Below, piece after piece: positions 28,202-36,012 of a stretch of DNA of 39,122 bases (the first letter of the stretch is position 1; each line of letters starts with the position of its first letter). The DNA is from Rhodovulum sp. PH10 (GTDB lineage: Bacteria; Pseudomonadota; Alphaproteobacteria; Rhizobiales; Xanthobacteraceae). Made by a program: the position numbers and the translations under genes. The notes below the pieces were generated by a model. That model saw only the letters and a list, made by a program, of their open reading frames with translations. It was not told the DNA's origin and ran no database searches. Location of the stretch: assembly GCF_000293785.1 (NCBI RefSeq), contig NZ_AKZI01000052.1, positions 1 to 39,122 on the forward strand, in the 5' to 3' direction.

Positions 28202-29299
28202 CTACGCTCCTTTCGACCAGTTCGGAAAAAGCTCCTTCAGGCGCTCGACCGTATGGCGCCACTTCGGCGTCTTCGGTGCGCAAACGGTGTTCTGGTTCCC
28301 GAACATGCCGGCCTCGTTCACCGCCTCCGACAAAGGCCGCGTTTCGGCCCAGTCGATCGCGACGAACATCTCGCGCCGGTCGGCATCGTCGAGAGACATC
28401 CGGTGGTAGTCGGCGCGGGCCAGAACCTCCAACGCGGGGCGTTCCACGCCATCCTCGCCGACCACCGTGAACTCGTTGGCCGGCGTGGCGCTCTTGCGGA
28501 CACGTCCGACGCCGACAAAACCGTAGCCGGGCGCCTTCACCCATACGAGATCGCCCGGCGTGAGCAGTCTCAGCGTGCCGCTGTACCAAGCGCCACCGCC
28601 AGCGGAGATGAAGCCGTAGCGCCGAGCGTCCTCCCAGTCACGGTTCTCCCCTTGCCCGAAGCAGGCGTAGTATTCTCCGTTCCACGGCTCCGAGCTTGTG
28701 AGGCTCCCACCGGCAGCGGCCGCGATCTGCGCCTCGACCGGATCGCGCAGCCAGGCGCGGCTCAACAAGAGGCCGGGTTCGGTGTCGAACACCTGGAAGC
28801 ACAGCACGTTGATCGGAATGTCCCGGCTGTTCAGGTAGCCGACGATCCGCTCGCTCGCGGCGTCGAGTTCTGATGCGACGATCACGATCTGATGGCTCTG
28901 GTTCAGAAGCTCCGGGTCGAGGGGCTGACCGAAGCGCTGGGCGAACGCCTCGTCGAGGGATCGCCCCTTGGCGAACCGCGTGTAGATGCGGGCGATGTCG
29001 TCGGCGTGGAGATGCTCGGCCCAGCTCGCGTAATCGAGCGCCTGCGCCACGACCTCACGCGGGGTTCTGCCGCGTTTCAGCTCGACCAGAATGAGCGTCC
29101 CGTCGGGTGCCAGCGCGAGCAGATCGATCCGTCCCCCGAAACCGGTGTCTTCCTGCCGGCCAACGATCATCCACTCCCGCGAGAGTATTTCCGGCGCGGC
29201 GACGATCATGTCCTCCAACAGCAATTCGCTCGGGAGGCTCGCCTCGCGAAGGGCGCGGGGCTCGCTTCCGACGCGCCAAAGGCTGTGCTGAATGGGCAT
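28202..29299 (-). CDS. PD-(D/E)XK nuclease, DUF91/NucS-like, with possible PUA/EVE-like domain
   Basis: A 365-residue protein. The N-terminal half has a restriction-type nuclease core: GRIDLLAL (Asp59), ILVELKRG (Glu73, Lys75) and a QALDY motif (86-90), as in RecB/NucS-like nucleases. The C-terminal part (about 240-310, FGQGENRDWEDARRYGFIS, then WYSGTLRLLTPGDLVWV and YGFVGVGRV) resembles PUA/EVE-like small domains that read modified bases; this is from memory and less sure. Such a pairing would suit a modification-dependent (type IV) restriction enzyme. ATG at 29299 was chosen over longer frames because GAAGGA lies upstream and homology begins near there. It is divergent from the TIR gene and convergent with the resolvase. 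Confidence 0.7.
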   Translation of the reverse strand: MPIQHSLWRVGSEPRALREASLPSELLLEDMIVAAPEILSREWMIVGRQEDTGFGGRIDLLALAPDGTLILVELKRGRTPREVVAQALDYASWAEHLHADDIARIYTRFAKGRSLDEAFAQRFGQPLDPELLNQSHQIVIVASELDAASERIVGYLNSRDIPINVLCFQVFDTEPGLLLSRAWLRDPVEAQIAAAAGGSLTSSEPWNGEYYACFGQGENRDWEDARRYGFISAGGGAWYSGTLRLLTPGDLVWVKAPGYGFVGVGRVRKSATPANEFTVVGEDGVERPALEVLARADYHRMSLDDADRREMFVAIDWAETRPLSEAVNEAGMFGNQNTVCAPKTPKWRHTVERLKELFPNWSKGA

Positions 29300-29681
29300 C
29301 GAATGTCCTTCTTCGCCGAATACGCCACTGGCGTGTGTTGCGATCGGCATTCTATCAGAGTCGTGCGGACGATGATGCACCGGGCTCCGCCGCTCGGGTC
29401 GACGACAAGCCGAACGGGCTCACCCGATGCATGGCATCAGGAACGAGCCGGTGGACCCCGAGGTGTCGCCGGCGAGCCGGGAAGGGAGGCGGCAGGGCGG
29501 GCACGGCCCGTGTTGATCCGCCCCTCTCGATCAGTGTTTTTGGCGGCTCGGTGCCAGCCGAGGGCGGGCTCAGCCGATGCTGGCCGACGAACAATCGTCG
29601 GCTGTTCTCTGCCACGCACGGTTGCCGTCCGTAGCTCTCCGGCCGTAGTCTCGTGCTCGGGCATCTCGGCGCGGGGCGCGG
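29300..29681. other. Divergent intergenic region between the nuclease and TIR genes
   Basis: No gene is supported in these 382 bases. On the minus strand TAGAAT at about 29355-29350 is a good -10 candidate for the nuclease gene, about 50 bases from its start, but no clear -35 is seen. A small hairpin (CGGCT/AGCCG near 29552-29568) is present. Nothing obvious serves the TIR gene. Confidence 0.4.
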
Positions 29682-31919
29682 GTGGCAAAAGTCTTCATCA
29701 GCTACACCGGGGTCGATCGTGCGTGGGCGCACTGGATCGGGGTGACGCTGCGCGACAACGGCCACGTTCCGTTCGTTCACGAGTGGGAGGTCGGAGCGGG
29801 CCAGAACGTGCCGCGCTGGATGGAGCAGCGGATCAGGGAGGCCGATCACCTTCTCGGCGTGTTCTCGAACGCCTATGCCCGAGGCGTCTACTCGAATGCC
29901 GAGCGCTGGGCCGCCTACTGGCAGGACCCGGAGGGCCGTGACGGGTTTCTGGTGCCGGTCGAGGTCGAGACCGTCACCGACTGGCCACCGCTCGCCAGGC
30001 CGCTGAACCGGCTGTCGCTGGTCGGGAAGACCGAGGGCGAGGCGGAGGAGGCGCTGCTCGCGTTTCTCGAGCCGCCGGCACCACCGGCCACACGGCCGCC
30101 GTTCCCCGGCGCGGCTCCGTCTGCGACGAGCACTGCGCCGGCCGCCGGAGGCAACGGATCGGGGACACCCTCTTCGTTCATCGACCGCAGCGAGCCTCTT
30201 CCGGCGGCCCGCCCGACGCTGCCGAGCGCCGAAAGCTCGGCCGGAGCAAGCGGCGGAGGAGGTGGAGGTCGCTCGAAGCCGCCCGGCGAGGTTCCCTCCG
30301 GGGCGGACGAAGTTCCAGACCCAAGCGACCGCGATGCCTTCGAGGCGTGGCTTCGATCGAAGCCCGGAAGTTGTTCGGTCGTGATCGCGGCCCGTGCGGC
30401 TCTACGAGCGCTGCCTTTCGTCAGATGGCGTAAACTGACAGAAAACGACGCTGCAACCATCGCGTTGCCGATCTTTCGTGCGACCGCGGTTTCGCGATTT
30501 GCCTCGGTGTACACAAATCACAAAACCGCCAACGCTGCCGACAACGCCGCCGTCGATATGAGTATCGCCGCCGAAATCACCGACATTGACCTCGACGCTG
30601 TCAGAGCCGAGGCTGCCGCTAAAGCCGCTGCCAGATTCGCCGCATACGCTGTCGCCAGAGCCGGCGACGCAAAAGCCGCCGCCACTGCCGCCGTCTACGC
30701 TGGTGACGCTACCGGCTTCGCCGCAACCGCCGCCACTCGAGCGGATGCTCGGCAGTTGAGCAGGGGTGTACCTCCCGCGCAACTAGCGCGAGTGCCGCTG
30801 TGGCCCACAGAAACCGACGGGATTCCGTCAGCACTCACTGAACGACGGAACGAATTGGCGGCCGACCTCGGACGTCTCGGTAGCCACTGGCGCGTCTGGC
30901 TGAACTGGTACGACGAGATCCTTGCCGGCTCGCCGCCGTCGCCGGAACGGAGCGAGGCATGGGACGCGGCCTTCACCGACGTGAACGAGCCGCTGCCGTG
31001 GGACGACGGACCCGAGGCCGTGAACCTCGCGATCCAGGCGCGGCTCGATGCGCTGAGCGTGGAAGAAGCGTCGGCCGAGATCCCGGATCAGACTGCGGCG
31101 CCAGTCCGTGTCGAGGAGCGAGGCGGCAAGGTCGCTTCCGTCCGTGATCGCGACAGTCCGCTCCGCGCGAGCGAACGCGACTTCGAGGCGTGGCGGGAGC
31201 CGGTCGTCGAGCACATCCAGGAACTGGCGTCCGGCGACTTCGCCGAAGGCACCAACCACAGCCGCATCCGTGATCGGCTCGTGAGCCTGGGGCGACTCTT
31301 GCCGGGCGACATCGCCGACGTGAAGGAGCGCCAGTTCCGCATCGGCTACGAGATCGAGCGCTTCGAGCGCCTGATCGCGGCCTACCGCTCCGGCGGGGAC
31401 GACATGCCGGCGATGAACGCGGCGAGCCTGGAGGACCTGGAGGCGCTGCGCATCGCGTTGTCCATGGGCGTCGACAAGCTCGAACGCTGGGGCGAGTTCC
31501 GGCGGCTCGCCGCCGCCGACCCGAAGCGCGAGGGTGAGGCGGACCGCGAGGCCGTGGGCGAAGCGATGGACGAGATGGCGGCCGACATGGAGCGGAAGCC
31601 GGCCTATTTCGATCCAGAGCTTCCGGCGTCGTTCCGCTTCCTCGCCGAAGCGGTGAAGGACCCGCTGGGCGCCACCAAGACCATCGTCTACGGCGCCGTG
31701 AAGAGCGTCGAGAACCTTTTCAGCTTCCTCGGAAGAAGGGCGCTCGGGCTCGGGCGAAAGGTGTTCGACGAAGCCGAGAAGCCGATCCCGAAGGCCGTCG
31801 CTGCGTCTCTCCTGCTTGGGCTTGCCGATGCCGCGCTGAAGCTGTCTGAGGCACTCCCCCAGGGCTGGGCATGGCTCGAGCCGCTGCTCGCAAGCCTCGC
31901 CCGATCGAGCGGGCTTTGA
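29682..31919 (+). CDS. TIR-domain protein with Ala-rich middle and C-terminal helical region
   Basis: A 745-residue protein starting at GTG 29682 (weak GC-rich ribosome site). Residues 1-130 form a TIR domain: VFISYTGVDRAWAHWIGVTL, then WEVGAGQNVPRWMEQRIREAD and SNAYARGVYSNAERWAAYW, where Glu74 is the likely catalytic residue of NAD-cleaving TIRs. A Pro/Ser/Gly-rich linker follows (130-225). An Ala-rich repeat-like stretch (about 285-355) is A+T-richer than the rest. After it comes a motif I have seen in many alphaproteobacterial proteins (LWPTETDGIP, then WRVWLNWYDEILAG). The end (about 660-745) is helical and moderately hydrophobic, perhaps membrane-seeking. Bacterial TIR proteins often cause abortive infection by NAD depletion; that role here is inferred. 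Confidence 0.75.
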   Translation: MAKVFISYTGVDRAWAHWIGVTLRDNGHVPFVHEWEVGAGQNVPRWMEQRIREADHLLGVFSNAYARGVYSNAERWAAYWQDPEGRDGFLVPVEVETVTDWPPLARPLNRLSLVGKTEGEAEEALLAFLEPPAPPATRPPFPGAAPSATSTAPAAGGNGSGTPSSFIDRSEPLPAARPTLPSAESSAGASGGGGGGRSKPPGEVPSGADEVPDPSDRDAFEAWLRSKPGSCSVVIAARAALRALPFVRWRKLTENDAATIALPIFRATAVSRFASVYTNHKTANAADNAAVDMSIAAEITDIDLDAVRAEAAAKAAARFAAYAVARAGDAKAAATAAVYAGDATGFAATAATRADARQLSRGVPPAQLARVPLWPTETDGIPSALTERRNELAADLGRLGSHWRVWLNWYDEILAGSPPSPERSEAWDAAFTDVNEPLPWDDGPEAVNLAIQARLDALSVEEASAEIPDQTAAPVRVEERGGKVASVRDRDSPLRASERDFEAWREPVVEHIQELASGDFAEGTNHSRIRDRLVSLGRLLPGDIADVKERQFRIGYEIERFERLIAAYRSGGDDMPAMNAASLEDLEALRIALSMGVDKLERWGEFRRLAAADPKREGEADREAVGEAMDEMAADMERKPAYFDPELPASFRFLAEAVKDPLGATKTIVYGAVKSVENLFSFLGRRALGLGRKVFDEAEKPIPKAVAASLLLGLADAALKLSEALPQGWAWLEPLLASLARSSGL

Positions 31920-31976
31920 TCTTCTCTGGCAAATGCGGGCGTCGTGCCGCGGCCCCGATCACACAGGCGATCAGCA

Positions 31977-32792
31977 ATGGCCGAACCAAAGGATCCCGCG
32001 CGACAAAGAAGGGCCGATCAGGGTGTGAAGGCGCCCATGAGAAGCCCGGCGCGTTCGGGGGCGGCTGATCGCAAGGACGATCGGGGATGCGAAGTCCCAC
32101 CGCCATTGCCGAAAGACGATCTGCACAAGCTGCTGTTCGCACATTCTCCCGAGGCTGCGCGAGAAATCCAGGACTACGTCGAGTGGCAATGCCGGGGGGA
32201 AGAGAAGGTGCTGCATGTGGAGAAGGTGGCGAGCGAGCGGGTGCTCGGCCGTGAGCACGCAGTCTGGGACGTTCACACCGACAAGGAACGATGGTGGGTC
32301 GTGACCAACCCGACCAACCTCTACTCACAGACGCTCATGCCGAGCCTCGACTACACGCTCTCGTTCCACATCGGGTCGAGCTGACGCCGGCCAACGAGAC
32401 GCCCAAGAATGCCGACTTCCCGGCCTGGAACGAGCTGATCGGCAACGCAGTCGCGCCAGGACACTCCGCCGAGTATGTCCGCGCGTACCTGAAGACGACC
32501 GCAGAACGAGCTTGGCGACTGGTGAACTGGCTGACACACGCCTCCAGCGCCACGCGTGACGACGCCCGGATTGCCGTCGGTGCCACCGCCCACGTCGTCG
32601 ACAACTACGCCCTCGGCACCCTCGAGCGAAAGGCGAAGGCCCCCGAGCGCTGCGGGCGCTGCAACTCGTACAGGATCTCCGTCAGGTGGCGTCCCGAGGT
32701 CGGCCGACACGGAACCTACGTTTCTTTTTTGCGAAGCCTGCGGAGCCGAGAAGCTGCCGGCAAAGCAGCGCCATCGAGCGAGGCGAAGCTGA
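31977..32792 (+). pseudogene. Frameshifted gene beside the right island end
   Basis: Three pieces in different frames read as one protein. Piece 1 (ATG 31977 to TGA 32384) contains LHKLLFAHSPEAAREIQDYVEWQCRGEEKVLHVEKV and ends at SLDYTLSFHIG. Piece 2 (another frame, from about 32376) continues with PKNADFPAWNELIGNAVA and WRLVNWLTHASSATRDDA, then a Cys-pair motif CGRCNSYRISVRWRPE. Piece 3 picks up after a T6 run near 32724 as FCEACGAEKLPAK, completing a zinc-ribbon-like Cys4 end. I recall this protein type, of unknown function, in other Rhizobiales, where it is longer between pieces 1 and 2, so an internal deletion is likely too. Probably non-functional, unless the T6 shift is a sequencing error. 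Confidence 0.65.
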
Positions 32793-32848
32793 GGGCGTGA
32801 CCGTAGGCGACCCGTGCTCCGCCGGGGTGCCCCCCAGCCTGCGATCGA

Positions 32849-32871
32849 CGTGTACTAACGGCGTGCACTAA
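32849..32871 (+). promoter_or_regulatory. Right paired decamers, probable integrase arm-type sites
   Basis: CGTGTACTAA at 32849-32858 and CGTGCACTAA at 32862-32871, three bases apart, mirror the left pair at 13859-13881 in sequence, spacing and orientation. They lie about 50 bases inside the tRNA-side att site, the expected place for arm-binding sites of a tyrosine integrase. Confidence 0.55.
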
Positions 32872-32922
32872 GAGATGTATTCCGCATCGCCTAAGTTATT
32901 GATTTTCAAGGCCGATAGGTCA

Positions 32923-32940
32923 CTGGCTGGGGGACGAGGA
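32923..32940. repeat. attR: 18-bp repeat inside the tRNA-Gln 3' end
   Basis: Identical to 13767-13784. Here the repeat forms the true 3' end of the tRNA gene, so integration kept the tRNA intact at this end and left only a copy of its 3' end at the other. Excision between the copies would leave a single site within tRNA-Gln. Confidence 0.85.
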
Positions 32941-32997
32941 TTCGAACCTCGACTAACGGAGTCAGAGTCCGCTGTTCTACCGTTAAACTATCCCCCA
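32924..32997 (-). tRNA. tRNA-Gln (anticodon CUG)
   Basis: Read on the minus strand, this 74-base gene starts TGGGGGATAGTTTAACGG, pairs its 5' acceptor strand TGGGGGA with TCCCCCA, has the T-loop GGTTCGAATCC, and encodes its own 3' CCA. The anticodon loop reads CTCTGAC, giving anticodon CUG, which decodes CAG as glutamine. Its 3' end faces the island and serves as the integration site. It is intact, as required if it is the only CUG-reading glutamine tRNA in the genome. Confidence 0.95.
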
Positions 32998-33324
32998 ACG
33001 AGGCGGGTCGCGATGCGGCCGTCTCGGGACCGGCCGGCGGGCGAGTTCGGCGGCTCGGGGCCGCCGCGCCGCGGCGCGGTGTCGCTCATATAATCGGGAA
33101 GTCCGCGTCGGTCTACCCCCTGTTCGCGGGCTGCGCACTGCCTCGATCATGGCGGTCCCGCACGCCGCAGCACGGGCGCCGCCGGCCGCCGAGCCGAGCC
33201 GCGCGCCGGGCTGCACGCCTGGCGAGACGCATCCGATTCGGCCGTGCCCGATTCGCCTGCGCCCGTGCGGTCGGACGCTCGCGTCGAGACCCGCTCGCGT
33301 CGAGACCGGCCCGCGGCGTTGGCG
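32998..33324. other. Region between tRNA-Gln and the SDR gene
   Basis: No gene is seen in these 327 bases. The only A+T-rich spot is ATATAA around 33088-33094, which on the minus strand gives a TTATAT/TATATG -10 with TAGACC 17 bases upstream as a possible -35. That would start the tRNA transcript about 85 bases before its 5' end. A GC-rich palindrome (CCGCGCCGCGGCGCGG) lies near 33063-33080. Confidence 0.4.
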
Positions 33325-34056
33325 TCACCCCTGCGCGGTGCCGCCGTCGACGAAGAACTCGATACCGGTGACGTAGCTCGCCTCGTCCGACAGCAGGAAG
33401 AGCGCGGCGCGGGCGACCTCCTCCGGCCGGGCCATCCGGCCGAGCGGCACGCTTTCGGCGATTCGCGCCTTCACGGCGTCGGGCGTGCCGGCGAAGGCGG
33501 CGGTGTCGGTCGGGCCGGGACTGACCACGTTGACCCGGATGCCGCGCCCCTTCAGCTCGCCGGCGAGCGTGCGGGCGAACGAGCGCAACGCCGCCTTGGC
33601 CGCCCCGTAGAGGCCGAATCCGGGCTGTCCGCGCACCGAGGCGATCGAGCCGGTGATCAGGATCGCGCCGCCGTCGGTGAGCAGCGGCAGCGCCTTCTGG
33701 ATCGTCAGCAGCGTGCCCACCACGTTGACGCGAAAGCTGCGGTCGATCTGCTCGCGGGTCGCCTCGGCGAGCGGCACCACGTCGATCGCCGCGGCGTTCG
33801 CCCAGACGAGATCGAGCCGGCCCGCCTCGCGGGCGACGGTCGCGAACAGGCGGTCGAGATCGGCGGGATCGCCGGCATCGCCCGCGACCGGCAGCGCGTT
33901 CGGGCCGATCGCCGCGGCGGCCTCGGCCAAACGGTCGGCCCGCCGGCCGGTGAGGAAGACCCGCGCGCCTTCGGCGGCCAGCTGCGCCGCGCCGGCCCGG
34001 CCGATCCCCTCGCTCGCCCCGGTGATCACCGCGACCTTGCCGTCGAATCGCCCCAT
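33325..34056 (-). CDS. SDR-family oxidoreductase
   Basis: A 243-residue short-chain dehydrogenase. TGASEGIG lies at 12-19, the catalytic Ser near 137 (ITGSIAS), Tyr150 and Lys154 in YGAAK, and the C-terminal signature DEASYVTGIEFFVDGGT is typical of FabG-like members. The usual NNAG/NAG motif reads ANAAA (86-90), a mild departure seen in some SDRs. ATG at 34056 has GGAGGGGG in front; the longer frame upstream is spurious. Substrate unknown. It is the first chromosomal protein gene right of the island and is unrelated by sequence detail to the SDR at 1028-1816. Confidence 0.87.
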   Translation of the reverse strand: MGRFDGKVAVITGASEGIGRAGAAQLAAEGARVFLTGRRADRLAEAAAAIGPNALPVAGDAGDPADLDRLFATVAREAGRLDLVWANAAAIDVVPLAEATREQIDRSFRVNVVGTLLTIQKALPLLTDGGAILITGSIASVRGQPGFGLYGAAKAALRSFARTLAGELKGRGIRVNVVSPGPTDTAAFAGTPDAVKARIAESVPLGRMARPEEVARAALFLLSDEASYVTGIEFFVDGGTAQG

Positions 34057-34190
34057 GTCGCCCCCTCCGGCCGCCTGCACCGAAACCGCGGTCCGGTTCC
34101 GAGATACCGCGCCGCACGGATACCGTGCCGCACGCCGGTGCGACCGATCAACGGGAAATTCCGGGTCCGTTCGGGAAACCCGACCGGCGT

Positions 34191-34559
34191 TCAGCCGATC
34201 AGCGGCGGAAACGCCAGCCGGGCGATATCGGCCATCTGCCCCACCGCGGTCTGGCCGAGGGCGCCGGCCTGCTCGAGCAGCGTGTGGGTCTGCGCCCGCA
34301 CGAAGGTGGCGTGCAGCGCGACCAGCTCGCCGGTGTCGGCCGCCTGGGCCACGCCTTGCGCGAAGTCGAGCATGGCGGCGAGATTCCGCTCGGCGAAGGT
34401 CAGCGCCTGCTGGCCGAGCACGACGCCGCCGAGCGCCGGCGTGAAGGCGACGCCGCGCTGCACGAGGTCGAGCCAAGTGCTCAGGCCGCCGTGCAGGGCG
34501 GCGAGGCCGGCTGCGGCCGACCGCTGTGTCTCACCCATGCGGAACGCCAGCGATTCCAT
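34191..34559 (-). CDS. Phasin-family protein
   Basis: A 122-residue helical, Ala-rich protein resembling phasins, small amphipathic proteins that coat polyhydroxyalkanoate granules. Typical segments are AERNLAAMLDFAQGVAQAADTGELVALHATFVRAQTHTLLEQAGALGQTA, laid out as one long helix. It is short for the family but complete. ATG at 34559 has GGGAGGGGG in front; the longer frame upstream is spurious. It may be cotranscribed with the SDR gene downstream (134 bases apart), but no clear signal shows this. A phasin could suit a reductase of the polyhydroxybutyrate type, though that link is speculative. Confidence 0.65.
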   Translation of the reverse strand: MESLAFRMGETQRSAAAGLAALHGGLSTWLDLVQRGVAFTPALGGVVLGQQALTFAERNLAAMLDFAQGVAQAADTGELVALHATFVRAQTHTLLEQAGALGQTAVGQMADIARLAFPPLIG

Positions 34560-34725
34560 GGCCCCCTCCCTTGGCTGGCGCGACGTGGGGTGTCGAGCCG
34601 AACACTCAGTATGAACACGGAGGCACCGAGACCGCCAAAGGAATCCGACGCTCGAGCGTGAGGCGCTTCCGCGCAGGCGGCCGAGCCCGATCGGCGGTGG
34701 CCGCGCGGCGGGCGGCCGGCGGCGA

Positions 34726-35046
34726 TCAGCCGAGCGGAGCGGCCGCGCCGTCGCCCAGCCAAACATTCGATTCGACCGGCGGGTGCTCCTCGGTGCGCCA
34801 GGCGGCGCCGCGCCAGTCGACGTCGGAAAGGCCGGCGATCACGTCGGCCACCGCCTCGTGCGGCACCGGATGCGCGGGCCCGCGAATCTCCGGGCCGGTC
34901 GGACCTCCCATCGCCCACACCGCGACGAACACGGCGCCGTCGGTGGTCGAGGGCGCGAGGATGAGCGCATGGACCCGCGATTCCACCAGCGTGGAGGCGA
35001 TCAGGCACTCCCCGGCCGATGGCAGCGAGACGTCGAGAGCCTCCAC
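34726..35046 (-). CDS. Small unknown protein (106 residues)
   Basis: I do not recognise this protein. It starts at GTG 35046, seven bases after a strong AGAGGAGG ribosome site. The sequence is soluble and compact: SAGECLIASTLVESRVHALILAP, then VFVAVWAMGGPTGPEIRGPAHPVPHEAVADVIAGLSDVDW, ending in a Gly/Ala tail. No membrane helix, signal peptide or Cys motif. It reads the same way as the phasin gene 167 bases downstream. Codon bias is chromosomal, which supports it being real. Confidence 0.6.
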   Translation of the reverse strand: MEALDVSLPSAGECLIASTLVESRVHALILAPSTTDGAVFVAVWAMGGPTGPEIRGPAHPVPHEAVADVIAGLSDVDWRGAAWRTEEHPPVESNVWLGDGAAAPLG

Positions 35047-35492
35047 GAAACCTCCTCTCGTGCGATCGCGATCGGAGGCGACGGTGCGCCGCAACATGCC
35101 GCCGCGCCATACGGGCCGGTGCGGAATTGACAGCCGCGGACCGGTGCCCGGCGGTGCGCGCGAATCTTTTCGCGAATGCAGCGACCAGCGGTCACGGGGG
35201 CCGCGGGCGAACCGAAAGGCGCCGACGGCGTTGTCTTTCGGGTTTCGCCACGACCGGCATGCGCCGGTGCGAGCCGGTTCTGCTCGTCGATGGCGCACCG
35301 AGGCGAAAGATCGCTGCCGCAATCGTCGGGCCACGAGGTGGGCTCGACGAGGGGCGGCGACCTCGACCGCCTCGCCGACCGATGGCCGCCACCGCGGCCG
35401 CGAAACCCTCGGCGACATCGCCGCGACACCGGGCCGCGCGGCGGCCCGTCCGCGTCACCCGATCTCCGAGTCACCCGATCGAGGAGCAATCC
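35047..35492. other. Divergent region with a possible EcfG-like promoter
   Basis: No gene is supported in these 446 bases. On the plus strand CGAAC at 35208-35212 and CGTT at 35229-35232, 16 bases apart, match the EcfG consensus except for the first base. This could drive the gene at 35493 with a long leader of about 250 bases, but may be chance. GAGGAGC just before 35493 is its ribosome site. Confidence 0.3.
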
Positions 35493-35711
35493 ATGTACAA
35501 GATCTACACCGCGCCGGAAGGCGTCGAGAGCATCTCGCCGATGGAGAAGCAGAACATGCTCTTCAAGGGCGTCGACACGATGGACGAGGCGATCGGCTGG
35601 GCCTCGCACATGAGCCGCACCGGGCACTCGGTGCTGCTGATCGAAGGCGACGACGGCACCAAGCTCGACAAGAGCGAGATCGCCGACGCGCTGCGGCGCT
35701 ACAAGATCTGA
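35493..35711 (+). CDS. Small unknown protein (72 residues)
   Basis: I do not recognise this protein. It is short, soluble and slightly acidic, with the pattern of a compact alpha/beta fold: MYKIYTAPEGVESISPMEKQ, then LFKGVDTMDEAIGWASHMS, then GHSVLLIEGDDGTKLDKSEIADALRRYKI. ATG at 35493 follows GAGGAGC at good spacing. It stands alone between divergent and co-directional neighbours, with a hairpin 17 bases past the stop. Strong third-position GC bias supports real coding. No family name is offered. Confidence 0.7.
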   Translation: MYKIYTAPEGVESISPMEKQNMLFKGVDTMDEAIGWASHMSRTGHSVLLIEGDDGTKLDKSEIADALRRYKI

Positions 35712-35727
35712 TCGCACACGAACGAGG

Positions 35728-35758
35728 CGGCGCCGGCTTCGCCCGACCGCCGGTGCCG
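35728..35758 (+). terminator. Hairpin after the 72-residue gene
   Basis: CGGCGCCGGC at 35728-35737 pairs with GCCGGTGCCG at 35749-35758 (ten pairs including one G-U) over an 11-base loop. It begins 17 bases past the stop codon. No T-tract follows, so it is at best a partial terminator. The rest of the region up to 36012 holds nothing else recognisable. Confidence 0.4.
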
Positions 35759-36012
35759 CTCTCCCGAGATCGAGGCGCCAAACCCTGCCCTCGTGCGCGG
35801 GGACGGGGCGGGTCATCCGTTGCGCTTTTCCTCCCGACGGCGCATCTCCTGACGAGCTTTTGCCCGCGGGCGCCCGTTTTCCGGACGCCTTCCTCGGGGC
35901 GGTGGCTTTTCCGGGGCGCGGCTCGTCCGGTGAGCGGAGCCGCCACCGGCGAGCCCGTCACGACGAGCCCGCGAGCAGGAGACCGCCAAGAGGGGTTCGC
36001 GAGGAGGAGACC

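Larger units (their letters stand above)
13767..32940. mobile_element. Integrated genomic island in tRNA-Gln, about 19.2 kb
   Basis: An 18-bp direct repeat (CTGGCTGGGGGACGAGGA) bounds this stretch; the right copy is the 3' end of an intact tRNA-Gln gene. A tyrosine integrase gene starts 110 bases inside the left end, and a matching pair of decamers lies near both ends. Cargo: type I restriction-modification genes, BrnTA, an unknown protein, a helicase-like ATPase, a serine resolvase, a nuclease and a TIR protein. Codon use is more mixed and local GC lower than in the flanks, for example in hsdS and at 23160-23330. No relaxase, coupling protein, secretion or phage structural genes are seen, so it is a genomic island or a mobilisable element without its own transfer genes. 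Confidence 0.88.

Noticed and set aside
32715-32740. Programmed frameshift at the T6 run
   Set aside because: The gene already has an earlier break near 32384 and a probable internal deletion, so decay or a sequencing error is simpler.
13767-32940. Integrative conjugative element or prophage
   Set aside because: No relaxase, coupling protein, type IV secretion, capsid, terminase or tail gene is visible, so only a genomic island is claimed.
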